Assembly (NCBI RefSeq): GCF_003286915.1
Contig: NZ_QMFY01000011.1
Span: 1-64,000 of the forward strand
Length of the DNA stretch: 64,000 nucleotides
Source: Pseudochryseolinea flava
Lineage (GTDB): Bacteria > Bacteroidota > Bacteroidia > Cytophagales > Cyclobacteriaceae
Direction: 5' to 3'
Shown here: in pieces, positions 19,617 to 28,181 of the stretch
Numbering within the stretch: position 1 is the stretch's first letter
Layout: each line of letters starts with the position of its first letter
The notes under the pieces: model-generated
Databases searched by the model: none
Told to the model about the DNA's origin: nothing
What the model saw: only the letters and a program-made list of their open reading frames with translations
Program-made: the position numbers and the translations under genes

Positions 19617-21269
19617 ATGATAAAAGAAACAGAAATATTTTCCTATAGCTTCGATCCAGCATATAGCAAACCGGTCGCCTACTTTTCGATGGAGTTTGCC
19701 GTCGACCAACCACTAAAGATCTATAGCGGTGGTCTTGGTTTTCTAGCAGGGTCACATTTAAGAAGTGCTTACGAAAAAAAACAAAACCTCATTGGTATTG
19801 GCATCCTTTGGAAGAAAGGTTATTACGATCAAGAAAGAAATCAAGACCAAACACTTCGGGTCAGCTTTCGCGATAAAGACTATTCATTCTTAGTCGACAC
19901 CAACATTATCTTTCCCATCACCATTCACGGCGCGCGTGTATACGTAAAGGCCTTCCTTCTTAAACCTGAAGTATTTAAAACTGCTCCTCTATTTCTGCTC
20001 ACTACAGATATTCAAGAAAACGATTACCTCGCACAAACCATCAGCCATCGCTTGTATGATCCAAACGAAACCACGCGAATTGCGCAATCAATTTTATTAG
20101 GCGTTGGCGGAGCGAAACTCATCGATGTGTTAGAACGAAAGACAGACATCTATCACATGAATGAAGGACACGCACTCCCCATGTGCTTTTACTTACTTGA
20201 CAAATTTAAAGACCTCGCCGAAGTCAAAAAACGCGTCGTCTTTACAACACATACGCCCGAAAAAGCAGGAAACGAAGAGCATAGTGTACCGCTGTTAAAC
20301 AGCATGAGCTTCTTCAGCGGACTTACCCTAAAACAGGTTGATGAGTACATTCAACCTGAAAACGGCATATTAAATTATACGCTATCAGCTTTGAGGATGG
20401 CGAAGATCGCCAACGGCGTTTCCCAATTGCACGGTGAAGTCTCTCGAAAGATGTGGGGTGACTACGATGACATTTGTGAAATTACCGCGATCACCAATGC
20501 GCAAAACAAAACCTATTGGCACGACGATGTACTGGATGAAGCTCTTCAACAAAACGACGACGCAAAAATAGTTACTCGAAAAAAAGAGCTGAAGCACAAA
20601 CTGTTCAGGGTAGTCGCCAATCAAACGGGTAAGCTATTTGACGAAAATGTGCTCACGTTGGTTTGGGCAAGACGATTCGCCGCCTACAAACGTGCGAACT
20701 TGCTCTTGATGGACTACAATCGATTCTTGAAAATTGTACAAAATCCAAAATATCCCATCCAGATTATTTGGGGAGGCAAACCCTACCCAGAAGATTTCGG
20801 TGCGATCAATATCTTTAATGAGATCTACTGGAAAACTAAAGACCTTCCGAATTGCACCGTGGTAACAGGTTACGAGCTGTGGCTTTCGGGACACCTCAAA
20901 AAAGGATCCGACCTTTGGCTAAATAATCCGCGCCTTTATCACGAAGCTTCCGGAACATCGGGAATGACCGCAGCAATGAATGCTTCCATTAATCTTTCAA
21001 TTCCGGATGGATGGATACCTGAGTTTTCAAAACACGGTGAAAACAGTTTCATAATTCCAACGGCAAATGATCTGTTGACGCAAGAATCAAAAGATAAACT
21101 CGAGGCAAACGCACTACTTGATCTCCTGGAAAACGAAATTATTCCGATGTATTACGAAAGACCAAAGGAGTGGTCGAAAATTGTAAAACGAAGTATGCAA
21201 GACGTTTTGCCATTCTTTGATTCAGGGCGAATGGCATCCGAATATTACGAAAAGCTATACAAGCATTAA
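19617..21269 (+). CDS. glgP: Short alpha-glucan phosphorylase homologue, GT35, with Thr at the PLP-lysine position
   Basis: Predicted to release glucose 1-phosphate from glycogen-like glucans. The 550-residue protein is of the short bacterial and archaeal type. Family marks are YFSMEFAVDQPLKIYSGGLGFLAGSH at the N-terminus, HMNEGHA, and VWARRFAAYKRANLL. In classical phosphorylases the cofactor lysine lies in EASGTGNMK; here the aligned text is EASGTSGMT, so position 451 is Thr. Either this subgroup works without a Schiff-base PLP or it has another activity. The start at 19617 (MIKETEIFSYSF) matches family N-termini better than the in-frame ATG at 19572. A terminator follows. Confidence 0.85.
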   Translation: MIKETEIFSYSFDPAYSKPVAYFSMEFAVDQPLKIYSGGLGFLAGSHLRSAYEKKQNLIGIGILWKKGYYDQERNQDQTLRVSFRDKDYSFLVDTNIIFPITIHGARVYVKAFLLKPEVFKTAPLFLLTTDIQENDYLAQTISHRLYDPNETTRIAQSILLGVGGAKLIDVLERKTDIYHMNEGHALPMCFYLLDKFKDLAEVKKRVVFTTHTPEKAGNEEHSVPLLNSMSFFSGLTLKQVDEYIQPENGILNYTLSALRMAKIANGVSQLHGEVSRKMWGDYDDICEITAITNAQNKTYWHDDVLDEALQQNDDAKIVTRKKELKHKLFRVVANQTGKLFDENVLTLVWARRFAAYKRANLLLMDYNRFLKIVQNPKYPIQIIWGGKPYPEDFGAINIFNEIYWKTKDLPNCTVVTGYELWLSGHLKKGSDLWLNNPRLYHEASGTSGMTAAMNASINLSIPDGWIPEFSKHGENSFIIPTANDLLTQESKDKLEANALLDLLENEIIPMYYERPKEWSKIVKRSMQDVLPFFDSGRMASEYYEKLYKH

Positions 21270-21278
21270 GCTCGTCCA

Positions 21279-21310
21279 AGGCAGTCTACTCTGACTGCCT
21301 TTCTTTTTAC
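21279..21310 (+). terminator. Intrinsic terminator after glgP
   Basis: AGGCAGTC and GACTGCCT form an 8-bp stem with a 6-base loop, followed by TTCTTTTTA. It separates the phosphorylase gene from the MOSC gene. Confidence 0.85.
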
Positions 21311-21409
21311 ATAAAATTGCGCGCCCTTATCGCGCATCTTCTTTACTTTGCGCGAGCGTAAGATGCCTGTACAAAACACGGTTGACACGTCGTCAGTTAA
21401 CAGAACAAC

Positions 21410-22216
21410 ATGGGAGATTTAAAGCTATCGGAGATCTGGATCTATCCGGTAAAGTCGTTGGGAGGCATTCAGCTAACCGCTTCTAAAGTTTTAGAAAAAG
21501 GCTTGCCTTACGACAGGCGTTGGATGCTTGTTGATGAAAATAATGTCTTCATGACTCAGCGTGTGTTTCCACAGATGGCACTCTTCAAGTTGGCGTTGAA
21601 TCATACGGCATTAACGATTAGGTTTGGTGCAGACACGATAGACGTTCCCCTTGTGCCCAAAGGTAACAACACTGCAGAAGACGTTGTTATCTGGGACGAT
21701 CATGTAATGACTTGTGAAGTTGACACTGCCATTTCTCAATGGTTCTCCTACCATCTGCAGAAAAAATGTAAGCTCATGTTTTTTCCTGAAGACTATGTTC
21801 GGCCAGTAGATCCGAAGTACAAGGTTAACGATGAACAAGTGAGTTTGGCGGACGCATACCCCTTCTTGATTATCGGCGAGAATGCACTCCAACAATTAAA
21901 TGACAAACTCGCCAGCGCGATTGGGATGGATCGCTTCAGACCAAACTTTGTGTTTAGCGGCGGCGCCCCTCATGAAGAGGACACCTGGCGAGAGTTTGTT
22001 ATTGGAACCAACCGTTTTGTCGGCGTAAAGCCATGCGCGCGTTGTGCCGTACCCACGATAAACCAAGAAACGGCGGAAAAGGGTATTGAACCCACTAAAA
22101 CATTGGCTAAATATCGCGCTCGAAATAACAAGATCTACTTTGGCCAAAATTTAGTGGCCCGCGACCAAGGTGAAATAAAGGTTGGCGACAGTATTCAGAT
22201 TGTGAGTTATGCCTAA
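21410..22216 (+). CDS. MOSC domain protein, YcbX/mARC-like
   Basis: MOSC proteins bind the molybdenum cofactor and reduce N-hydroxylated compounds or carry sulfur for the cofactor. Its 268 residues have an N-terminal MOSC_N beta-barrel (KLSEIWIYPVKSLGGIQL ... YDRRWMLVDENNVFMTQR) and a C-terminal MOSC domain. The conserved Cys is in GVKPCARCAVPT near residue 205, and GQNLVARDQGEIKVGD follows. No ferredoxin domain is fused. It may be functionally linked to the molybdenum hydroxylase genes 3 kb downstream, which is inference. It is the first gene of a tight four-gene run. Confidence 0.9.
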   Translation: MGDLKLSEIWIYPVKSLGGIQLTASKVLEKGLPYDRRWMLVDENNVFMTQRVFPQMALFKLALNHTALTIRFGADTIDVPLVPKGNNTAEDVVIWDDHVMTCEVDTAISQWFSYHLQKKCKLMFFPEDYVRPVDPKYKVNDEQVSLADAYPFLIIGENALQQLNDKLASAIGMDRFRPNFVFSGGAPHEEDTWREFVIGTNRFVGVKPCARCAVPTINQETAEKGIEPTKTLAKYRARNNKIYFGQNLVARDQGEIKVGDSIQIVSYA

Positions 22217-22237
22217 TTTTGCCATACCGAATTAGCA

Positions 22238-22768
22238 ATGCATTATTATTACTTAAAGGCCGTTCACATCATCTTTATTGTTGCGTGGTTTGCAGGGTTG
22301 TTTTATATGCCTCGGCTTTTTATTTACACGATCGAGGCGAACGATAAACCGGCGCAAGAAAAAGCTGCGATCCAAAATCAGCTGATCATTATGGCGTCGC
22401 GGTTGTTATTTGGAATTACATGGCCCGCAGGTGTCATCACTTTTTTGATAGGTGTATTACTAGTTTGGAATAATCCCGGTGTCCTTCGTGAAGGCTACAT
22501 GCATTTTAAACTATTTTTTGTTTTCCTTCTTTACGGATATCATTTCTCACTGCATGCTATTTTTAATCAACTAAAGAAAGGTGTTTATCGTTATAGCTCG
22601 CAACAAATTCGAATTTGGAACGAAGTACCTACCCTCCTACTGATCAGTATTGTTTTTCTGATCGTTGTTAAAAGTTCATTGAGTATGGTATGGGGTGTAC
22701 TGGGATTGATTGCAGTGAGTGTAGCGATTATGGCTGGAATACGAGTTTACAAGAATCTTAGAAAATAA
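22238..22768 (+). CDS. hemJ: Protoporphyrinogen IX oxidase HemJ (UPF0093)
   Basis: Inner-membrane enzyme for the penultimate step of haem synthesis in bacteria without HemG or HemY. The 176-residue protein has about four hydrophobic helices and the family N-terminus YYYLKAVHIIFIVAWFAGLFYMPRLFIY, whose conserved His is a likely haem ligand. The second helix region has LLFGITWPAGVITFLIG, and MHFKLFFVFLLYGYH carries the conserved Lys. It lies 21 bases after the MOSC gene and 1 base before the SCO1 gene. Its position beside cytochrome genes fits haem supply. Confidence 0.88.
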   Translation: MHYYYLKAVHIIFIVAWFAGLFYMPRLFIYTIEANDKPAQEKAAIQNQLIIMASRLLFGITWPAGVITFLIGVLLVWNNPGVLREGYMHFKLFFVFLLYGYHFSLHAIFNQLKKGVYRYSSQQIRIWNEVPTLLLISIVFLIVVKSSLSMVWGVLGLIAVSVAIMAGIRVYKNLRK

Positions 22769-22769
22769 T

Positions 22770-23417
22770 ATGACATCAAGAATCATACAGACTTTATCAC
22801 GCGTAATCGGCGCAATACTGCTAACGGCAACAATATTTGCATGTTCAAAAAAAGAAGCGGTTACGCCACTTCCTATTTTCGGAGAACGAGAAGTAAAAGG
22901 CACAGACACTGTTTACCACACCATTGCCGATTTTAAGTTCATCGACCAGGATAGCGCCATTATAACACAAGAGACTTTTAAAGGTAAAATCTATATAGCG
23001 GATTTCTTCTTCACTACCTGCCGTACGATTTGCCCCATTATGAAAACGCAGATGAAACGTGTATACGATTCAATCCAAAATGATCCAGACGTATTGATCC
23101 TCTCACACACAATAGATCCTGAGTATGATACAGTGCCCCTATTAAAAGATTTTGCAGAACGCCTTGGGGTGAGTGCTGCTAAATGGCACTTCGTCACCGG
23201 CAAGAAAGACTCAATTTATGAAATAGCACAAACCAGTTATTTCGCCACAGCCATGGAGGCCAAAGAAGAGCCCGATGGATTTATTCACAGTGGAGCATTC
23301 TTATTGATCGACAAAGATAGACGCATCCGCGGAAAGTATGATGGAACTAAAGTGGATGAAGTGAACCGATTACTGCTCGATATCGAGGCGCTCAAATCAG
23401 AATATGCAGCGCAGTAG
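22770..23417 (+). CDS. SCO1/SenC family copper-binding lipoprotein
   Basis: Periplasmic membrane-anchored thioredoxin-fold protein that delivers copper to cytochrome oxidase or acts in thiol redox. Its 215 residues begin with a hydrophobic signal ending in a lipobox (TIFAC, residues about 22-26). The copper-binding CxxxC is seen as FFFTTCRTICPIMKTQM, and the conserved His as DGFIHSGAFLLID. DPEYDTVPLLKDFAERLG is typical of the family. The gene overlaps the following cytochrome gene by 14 bases. Confidence 0.93.
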   Translation: MTSRIIQTLSRVIGAILLTATIFACSKKEAVTPLPIFGEREVKGTDTVYHTIADFKFIDQDSAIITQETFKGKIYIADFFFTTCRTICPIMKTQMKRVYDSIQNDPDVLILSHTIDPEYDTVPLLKDFAERLGVSAAKWHFVTGKKDSIYEIAQTSYFATAMEAKEEPDGFIHSGAFLLIDKDRRIRGKYDGTKVDEVNRLLLDIEALKSEYAAQ

Positions 23418-23886
23418 TATCAAAATGATTACAACGGTTGCCCTAATGACTGGATGTTGGGTCGCCCTTGCGTGTAGTCGCACCGACAACAACCACTCTG
23501 CTGACGCTGATAAAAAAACGCGTGATACCTCCGCCAAATTCACGCAATATTATAACCGGGGTGAAGAGTTATATCAGCAACACTGCAGCAACTGTCATCA
23601 AGTAGATGGTTCGGGGCTCGGGCTGCTTTTCCCACCGTTAAACAAATCAGACTATCTCGACAAGAATTTAGACGATGTACTTTGCTTGATGCGGTACGGG
23701 AAATCGGGGGAATTAATCGTTAACGGGAAACAGTTTAATAAAGAGATGAAAGGCATCGCGACGCTATCGGATCTTGAAATCGCCGAGATCGCTACTTACA
23801 TCTATAACACGTGGGAGAACGACAGGGGCTTAATTGAAGTAAGCTATGTCTCGAACGCGATGCAAACGTGCGAGACACAGCGTTAA
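23404..23886 (+). CDS. Class I c-type cytochrome, lipoprotein
   Basis: Periplasmic electron carrier. Its 160 residues have a signal peptide with lipobox VALAC (Cys24), a single haem site CSNCH at residues 61-65, and a candidate axial Met in FNKEMKGIATLS. The text LFPPLNKSDYL just after the haem site also occurs in the second small cytochrome at 27285 (AFPPLAKSDYL), so the two are close paralogues. The start at 23404 overlaps the SCO1 gene; an ATG at 23425 would also leave a signal peptide. Confidence 0.92.
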   Translation: MQRSSIKMITTVALMTGCWVALACSRTDNNHSADADKKTRDTSAKFTQYYNRGEELYQQHCSNCHQVDGSGLGLLFPPLNKSDYLDKNLDDVLCLMRYGKSGELIVNGKQFNKEMKGIATLSDLEIAEIATYIYNTWENDRGLIEVSYVSNAMQTCETQR

Positions 23887-23892
23887 TTATTG

Positions 23893-24315
23893 TTACATGT
23901 AATTCAGGTTGATTACCTGGTTTACTTTAGCACCGTCCACTTTTACTTTGGCTTTCGAAAAATCTGGCGGCCCAAACATACCAGTCGCGTTGTTTCCAAA
24001 GGCGAATCCTTCTTTTGGTATACCCATCATATTCTTATCCAATTCGCCGTTGTCGTTTTCATCATGCACGACACTAATCGCGTATTCACCGGGCTTCAGA
24101 TTTTCAAATACGACGACCGCTTCCGTTGATGCCACCTTTACGATTTTCCCATCTAAAGGCGTTTTCAAAAATGATTCATCGTTGTTGTAGATGGCCACAC
24201 GGATTGATCCTTTTACCGCTCTAATTTCCTTGATCGTTACTTCAATTGAGCTCTGTGCTTTAGAAACAATGGTGAGGGACGTTAACACTGCGAGTAGTAG
24301 GATGATCTTTTTCAT
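23893..24315 (-). CDS. DUF2141 secreted protein
   Basis: Family of unknown function, common in Bacteroidota and Proteobacteria. Its 140 residues have a Sec signal peptide (MKKIILLLAVLTSLTIVSKAQ). The body shows the DUF2141 pattern: KGSIRVAIYNNDESFLKTP, LKPGEYAISVVHDENDNGELDKN and IPKEGFAFGNNATGMFGPPDF. The Asp/Asn-rich DENDNGELDKN loop looks calcium-binding. It is the only minus-strand gene between 17.5 and 30.4 kb and converges on the cytochrome gene with a 6-base gap. It does not appear to belong to either neighbouring operon. Confidence 0.9.
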   Translation of the reverse strand: MKKIILLLAVLTSLTIVSKAQSSIEVTIKEIRAVKGSIRVAIYNNDESFLKTPLDGKIVKVASTEAVVVFENLKPGEYAISVVHDENDNGELDKNMMGIPKEGFAFGNNATGMFGPPDFSKAKVKVDGAKVNQVINLNYM

Positions 24316-24334
24316 ATTGTTTTCGATTTATACC

Positions 24335-24366
24335 CAAACATACGGGCCGTTGAGCAACTGGTTAAA
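24335..24366 (-). promoter_or_regulatory. Probable promoter of the DUF2141 gene
   Basis: TATGTTTG at 24342-24335 is a full TAnnTTTG match, with TTTA 20 bases upstream at 24366-24363 as a weak -33 box. It lies 20 bases from the start codon, so the leader would be short. Confidence 0.55.
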
Positions 24367-24502
24367 TCTGATCGTCTGAGCTGTTAATTTTAATAGACCA
24401 ATTGTTATGCCGCAGCGATGTAGTGTAAACAAATATATATCAGGTGATAGGTGTATTTGGTCTCCCCCGACGTGCTATTCGGTTGAAATTGATAGCAACA
24501 CC

Positions 24503-24525
24503 CGCCATTTTACGTAAAACGGGCG
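24503..24525. promoter_or_regulatory. Operator-like palindrome upstream of the molybdenum hydroxylase operon
   Basis: The 12-base perfect palindrome TTTTACGTAAAA (24508-24519) is flanked by CGCC and GGCG in near-symmetry. It lies about 65 bases before the first gene of the operon, within a 274-base divergent spacer. The form suits a dimeric regulator, but no regulator gene is adjacent and the protein is unknown. Confidence 0.45.
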
Positions 24526-24589
24526 TACCTAATCTATTCGGTAACCGATAACAATTTGTAACTTACTCACTGCACCAATCTTTTTAATC

Positions 24590-25069
24590 ATGGCTTCGAT
24601 AACCCTCAAAATTAATAACAAGGAAGTGTCTGTCGATGTTGACCCAAAAATGCCATTGCTGTGGGTCCTACGCGACGTAGCCGGCTTAACCGGAACGAAG
24701 TACGGTTGTGGCATCTCACAATGCGGGGCTTGCACGGTACATCTTGACGGAAACCCAATGCGCTCTTGCATTCTACCAGTGTCCGCTGCCGCTAATAAAA
24801 GTATTACGACCATTGAAGGTCTCTCCGACGATAACAGCCATCCTGTGCAACAAGCGTGGATCACCGAACAAGTACCACAATGTGGATATTGTCAGTCTGG
24901 GCAAATCATGGCCGCAGCAGCTCTGATCAAACGTATTCCCCAACCTACCGACAAAGACATTGACTCCGCTATGCAAGGACATATTTGCCGGTGTGGTACT
25001 TACACGCGCATTCGCAAAGCAATAAAAACGGCTTCGTTGATTTCAACACAAAAAGCCAGCAAAGGATAG
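24590..25069 (+). CDS. 2Fe-2S subunit of a molybdenum hydroxylase (IorA/CoxS-like)
   Basis: Electron-transfer subunit of an isoquinoline 1-oxidoreductase or aldehyde-oxidase type enzyme. Its 159 residues have the plant-type cluster cysteines at 40, 45, 48 and 60 (CGISQCGAC ... C) and the second cluster at 98, 101, 133 and 135 (CGYC ... CRC), complete and correctly spaced. It has no signal peptide; in this family the small subunit is carried across the membrane with the Tat-signal-bearing large subunit. It is the first gene of a seven-gene plus-strand run. Confidence 0.95.
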   Translation: MASITLKINNKEVSVDVDPKMPLLWVLRDVAGLTGTKYGCGISQCGACTVHLDGNPMRSCILPVSAAANKSITTIEGLSDDNSHPVQQAWITEQVPQCGYCQSGQIMAAAALIKRIPQPTDKDIDSAMQGHICRCGTYTRIRKAIKTASLISTQKASKG

Positions 25070-25100
25070 TCGTGACCGGTATTACGCAAACCATTCTCCT

Positions 25101-27266
25101 ATGAAAACGAGCAAACAAAATATATCACGCAGAAACTTTATTAAGCTCTCCGGACTTACCGGTGCAGCCTTTACGTTAGGGTTTTACTTTCCTGCCAACG
25201 CGAAAGAAGCTAAAATCATTAAGGCAGATGACGCAAGTGTGTTGAATGTCGAGCTCAATGCTTGGATCTCTATCGATACATCAGGAAAAGTAACTATCAT
25301 CAATCACCGATCAGAAATGGGGCAAGGTTCGTTTCAGTCCGTGCCTCAAATTATTGCCGAAGAACTTGAGGTGGACATGAATGACATTAACATCGTATTC
25401 GCACAGGGAAGTCAAACAAAATATGGTAGTCAAATCACCGGCGGAAGTTCGACCATTCGTGGTTCCTACCAGCGTCTGTTAAAACTCAGTGCGAGTGCTA
25501 GAGAGATGTTGATCGAATCGGCAGCACGCCAATGGAAAGTAGAGAAAACAGAATGTTACGCTGAACGTGGCCACGTAATTCATAAACCATCAGGAAAAAA
25601 ATTGCATTATGGTGCACTGGTCGAAGAAGCATCAAAACTTCAACCACCAGCACAAGTGGAATTGAAACGACCTAGTGATTATAAAATAATTCGCAAGCCC
25701 TTACCGCGGCAAGATACGCCGCTCAAAACAAACGGTACGGCAATCTTCGGATTGGACAAAAAAATTCCTGGGATGTTGTATGCCGTGGTCGAACGCAATC
25801 CGCGCTTTCTCGGTAAAGTAAAAAGTTTTGATGATGCAGCAGCTAAAGCAGTACCGGGTGTTAAACATGTGATCCCTGTTAAGATGCGTGTTTTCTCTCA
25901 CGACCGAGAAGGTGTTGCTGTAGTCGCTGATAATTTGTGGTCGGCCATGCAGGGTCGAAAGGCTCTCAAAGTGGTTTGGGATGACAACGGTTTTGAGCAT
26001 CACAGCACTGAACAACTTTATGCGAAAATGAACGAGTCTTTCTCAACTGGCAAAGCACTTTCATTTAAAACGAAAGGTGACGCCGGTGCAGCTTACGCCA
26101 CCGCTTCAAAAAAACTCGAGGCCGTATATGAAACACCGTACGAATCGCACAGTTGTATGGAGCCTTTAAATTGTATCGCACATTTTAAAGATAACAAACT
26201 AGAAATATGGGGTCCGATACAAGGGCCTGATTGGGTTCAAAAAGATGTTGCAGATCTAATGGGGCTCAAGGCCGACGATGTAACGGTGAACATGACTTTT
26301 CTCGGCGGTGGATTTGGACGAAAAGCGTTCTTAGATTATCCACACGAAGCTGCTGTCATTTCAAAAGCCATCAATGCTCCTGTGCAAGTCGTTTGGTCTC
26401 GCGAAGATGATATGACACAAGGTCCATTCCGGCCTGGTATGGTATATCAATGTAGAGGCGTATTGGACGGAACGCGCATGAGTTCGTTCGAGACAAAAGT
26501 TGCTGGCCAAAATATGGGGCATCAAAATCCAGGTGCGAATAAAAAATCTTATAATAGCAGCATCACCGAGGGGTTCCTTGAAACATATCTCGACTCCATC
26601 CCAAATTATAGCTTTAGTGACGTACCGTTAGAATCACCCATCCCAGTAATGTGGTGGCGCTCCGTGTATTCGTCAACAAATGGTTTTGCTTTTGAAAGTT
26701 TCATCGATGAACTCGCCGTTGCAGCGGCAATGGACCCATTGGCTTTTAGAAGACAACACCTGTGGAATGGCAGGTATCACGATTTGATTAACAAACTTGA
26801 AGAAGTTTCCGGTTGGAAATCGCGCAGCAAAAATGCCGGATTTGGCGTAGCCATTACCGAATGTTTTAACAGTATCGTTGGTGAGGTTGTTAAAGTTTCT
26901 AAAGCCACCGACGGAAAAATCAAAATTGATAAAATTTGGGCGGTGATGGATTGCGGATGGTATGTTAACCCCGACATCGTAAAAGCGCAAGTAGAAGGTA
27001 GTATCGTGATGGCACATGGAGCTGCCGTGAAACATGCCACACATTTTAAAGATGGCATGGCAGTTGAAAGGAATTTCGATAGTTATAAAATGTCGCGGAT
27101 CAATGAAATTCCCGAGATTGAAGTACATATCATGGACAATGAAGAAAAAGCTGGCGGTGTAGGCGAACCTGCACTACCTCCATTCACGGCTGCCTTGACA
27201 AATGCAATTTTCGATCTTACTGGAAAACGTATTCGCAAGGTGCCATTCAGCCTCGACCAAGTTTAG
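25101..27266 (+). CDS. Molybdopterin-binding subunit, IorB-like, Tat-exported
   Basis: Catalytic subunit of a periplasmic xanthine-oxidase-family enzyme that hydroxylates aldehydes or N-heterocycles. Its 721 residues begin with a twin-arginine signal (SRRNFIKLSG, Arg10-Arg11). Family text includes SEMGQGSFQSVPQIIAEELEV, FLGGGFGRKAFLDYPHEA (Moco binding) and GGVGEPALPPFTAA, whose Glu is the expected catalytic base. The substrate cannot be read from the sequence. Electrons would pass through the 2Fe-2S subunit to the small cytochromes nearby, since no FAD subunit is encoded. Confidence 0.94.
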   Translation: MKTSKQNISRRNFIKLSGLTGAAFTLGFYFPANAKEAKIIKADDASVLNVELNAWISIDTSGKVTIINHRSEMGQGSFQSVPQIIAEELEVDMNDINIVFAQGSQTKYGSQITGGSSTIRGSYQRLLKLSASAREMLIESAARQWKVEKTECYAERGHVIHKPSGKKLHYGALVEEASKLQPPAQVELKRPSDYKIIRKPLPRQDTPLKTNGTAIFGLDKKIPGMLYAVVERNPRFLGKVKSFDDAAAKAVPGVKHVIPVKMRVFSHDREGVAVVADNLWSAMQGRKALKVVWDDNGFEHHSTEQLYAKMNESFSTGKALSFKTKGDAGAAYATASKKLEAVYETPYESHSCMEPLNCIAHFKDNKLEIWGPIQGPDWVQKDVADLMGLKADDVTVNMTFLGGGFGRKAFLDYPHEAAVISKAINAPVQVVWSREDDMTQGPFRPGMVYQCRGVLDGTRMSSFETKVAGQNMGHQNPGANKKSYNSSITEGFLETYLDSIPNYSFSDVPLESPIPVMWWRSVYSSTNGFAFESFIDELAVAAAMDPLAFRRQHLWNGRYHDLINKLEEVSGWKSRSKNAGFGVAITECFNSIVGEVVKVSKATDGKIKIDKIWAVMDCGWYVNPDIVKAQVEGSIVMAHGAAVKHATHFKDGMAVERNFDSYKMSRINEIPEIEVHIMDNEEKAGGVGEPALPPFTAALTNAIFDLTGKRIRKVPFSLDQV

Positions 27267-27284
27267 TAATTGTAAGTATCTACT

Positions 27285-27692
27285 ATGAATCGTAACATCA
27301 CACTAATTATCGGAATGCTCGCAGGGGTTTCTATCACACTATTATCCTTCGATCAAAAATTCGATTTAAAAGCGAGCATCACACGCGGAAAAGAAGTTTA
27401 CACCACACAATGCATGACCTGCCACATGGAACAAGGTGAAGGTATTGAAGGAGCATTTCCTCCACTTGCAAAATCTGATTATTTAATGGCGGATAAAAAA
27501 CGATCTATCACTCAAATACTTCACGGATTATCAGGTGAAATAAAAGTGAATGGCGTGACGTATAACGGCGAGATGGCAGCGATTGAACTCACTGATCAGG
27601 AACTTAGCGATGTACTGAATTACGTCAGAAACTCATGGGGAAATAAGGGCGAGGCCGTCACTCCAGCAGAAGTTAAAGCGCTTCGGAAATGA
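27285..27692 (+). CDS. Small c-type cytochrome of the hydroxylase operon
   Basis: Likely electron acceptor for the molybdenum hydroxylase. Its 135 residues have an N-terminal hydrophobic signal or anchor (residues 5-21), one haem site CMTCH at 43-47, and a candidate Met ligand in YNGEMAAIELTDQEL. It shares PPLAKSDYL and the overall layout with the cytochrome at 23404. It starts 18 bases after the large-subunit gene and overlaps the next gene by four bases (ATGA). Confidence 0.92.
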   Translation: MNRNITLIIGMLAGVSITLLSFDQKFDLKASITRGKEVYTTQCMTCHMEQGEGIEGAFPPLAKSDYLMADKKRSITQILHGLSGEIKVNGVTYNGEMAAIELTDQELSDVLNYVRNSWGNKGEAVTPAEVKALRK

Positions 27693-28147
27693 CCGGAAGA
27701 ATTACATCAATACTAATCTCATTTACCCTTTGTGTTGGATGCGTATCCAAGCCAACAACAAATCAGCATGAGGTCATCACGAAAGATGAAGTCTCTGCGT
27801 TCTTAAAACAGTATGATGTCGCTTGGAATGCGAAAGACGGAAAGTCCATAGAAACGCTGCTGAGCGATCAGTATATCTACTTTAGCTCACTGGGCGAAAC
27901 AACGAAAAAAGCCGAAACTATTAAATTCCTAACGGATTCTGCTTATGTTATTCATTCCGCCAATCGCAATGAAATAGAAATTTCAGTGAAAGGAAACATA
28001 GCCACGGTAAGTTCGCATTGGGTTGGAGATTTGTCGTGGCAAGGTGAAACTATTCATGATAATCAGCGGTGCGGACTAACCATTGCAAAAATCAATGGCA
28101 ACCTCGAAATCATTTCCGAGCATTGCGTTGCTATCAAGCAAGAATAG
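27689..28147 (+). CDS. Putative lipoprotein with SnoaL/DUF4440-like fold
   Basis: Function unknown. Its 152 residues start with a short signal and lipobox (TLCVGC, Cys at about 17). The body reads as an NTF2-like domain: EVSAFLKQYDVAWNAKDGKSIETLLSDQYIYFSS, then VKGNIATVSSHWVGDLSWQG. Such proteins often bind small molecules. The ATGA overlap with the cytochrome gene ties it to the hydroxylase operon. A second small NTF2-like protein lies at 29332. Confidence 0.7.
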   Translation: MTGRITSILISFTLCVGCVSKPTTNQHEVITKDEVSAFLKQYDVAWNAKDGKSIETLLSDQYIYFSSLGETTKKAETIKFLTDSAYVIHSANRNEIEISVKGNIATVSSHWVGDLSWQGETIHDNQRCGLTIAKINGNLEIISEHCVAIKQE

Positions 28148-28181
28148 CGCGATGACAGTTCTATTGTCGTAAAGCCAGCTT

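Noticed and set aside
23404-23417. Frameshift between the SCO1 and cytochrome c genes
   Set aside because: Both proteins are full length with their own signal peptides and lipoboxes; the 14-base overlap is an ordinary operon junction.
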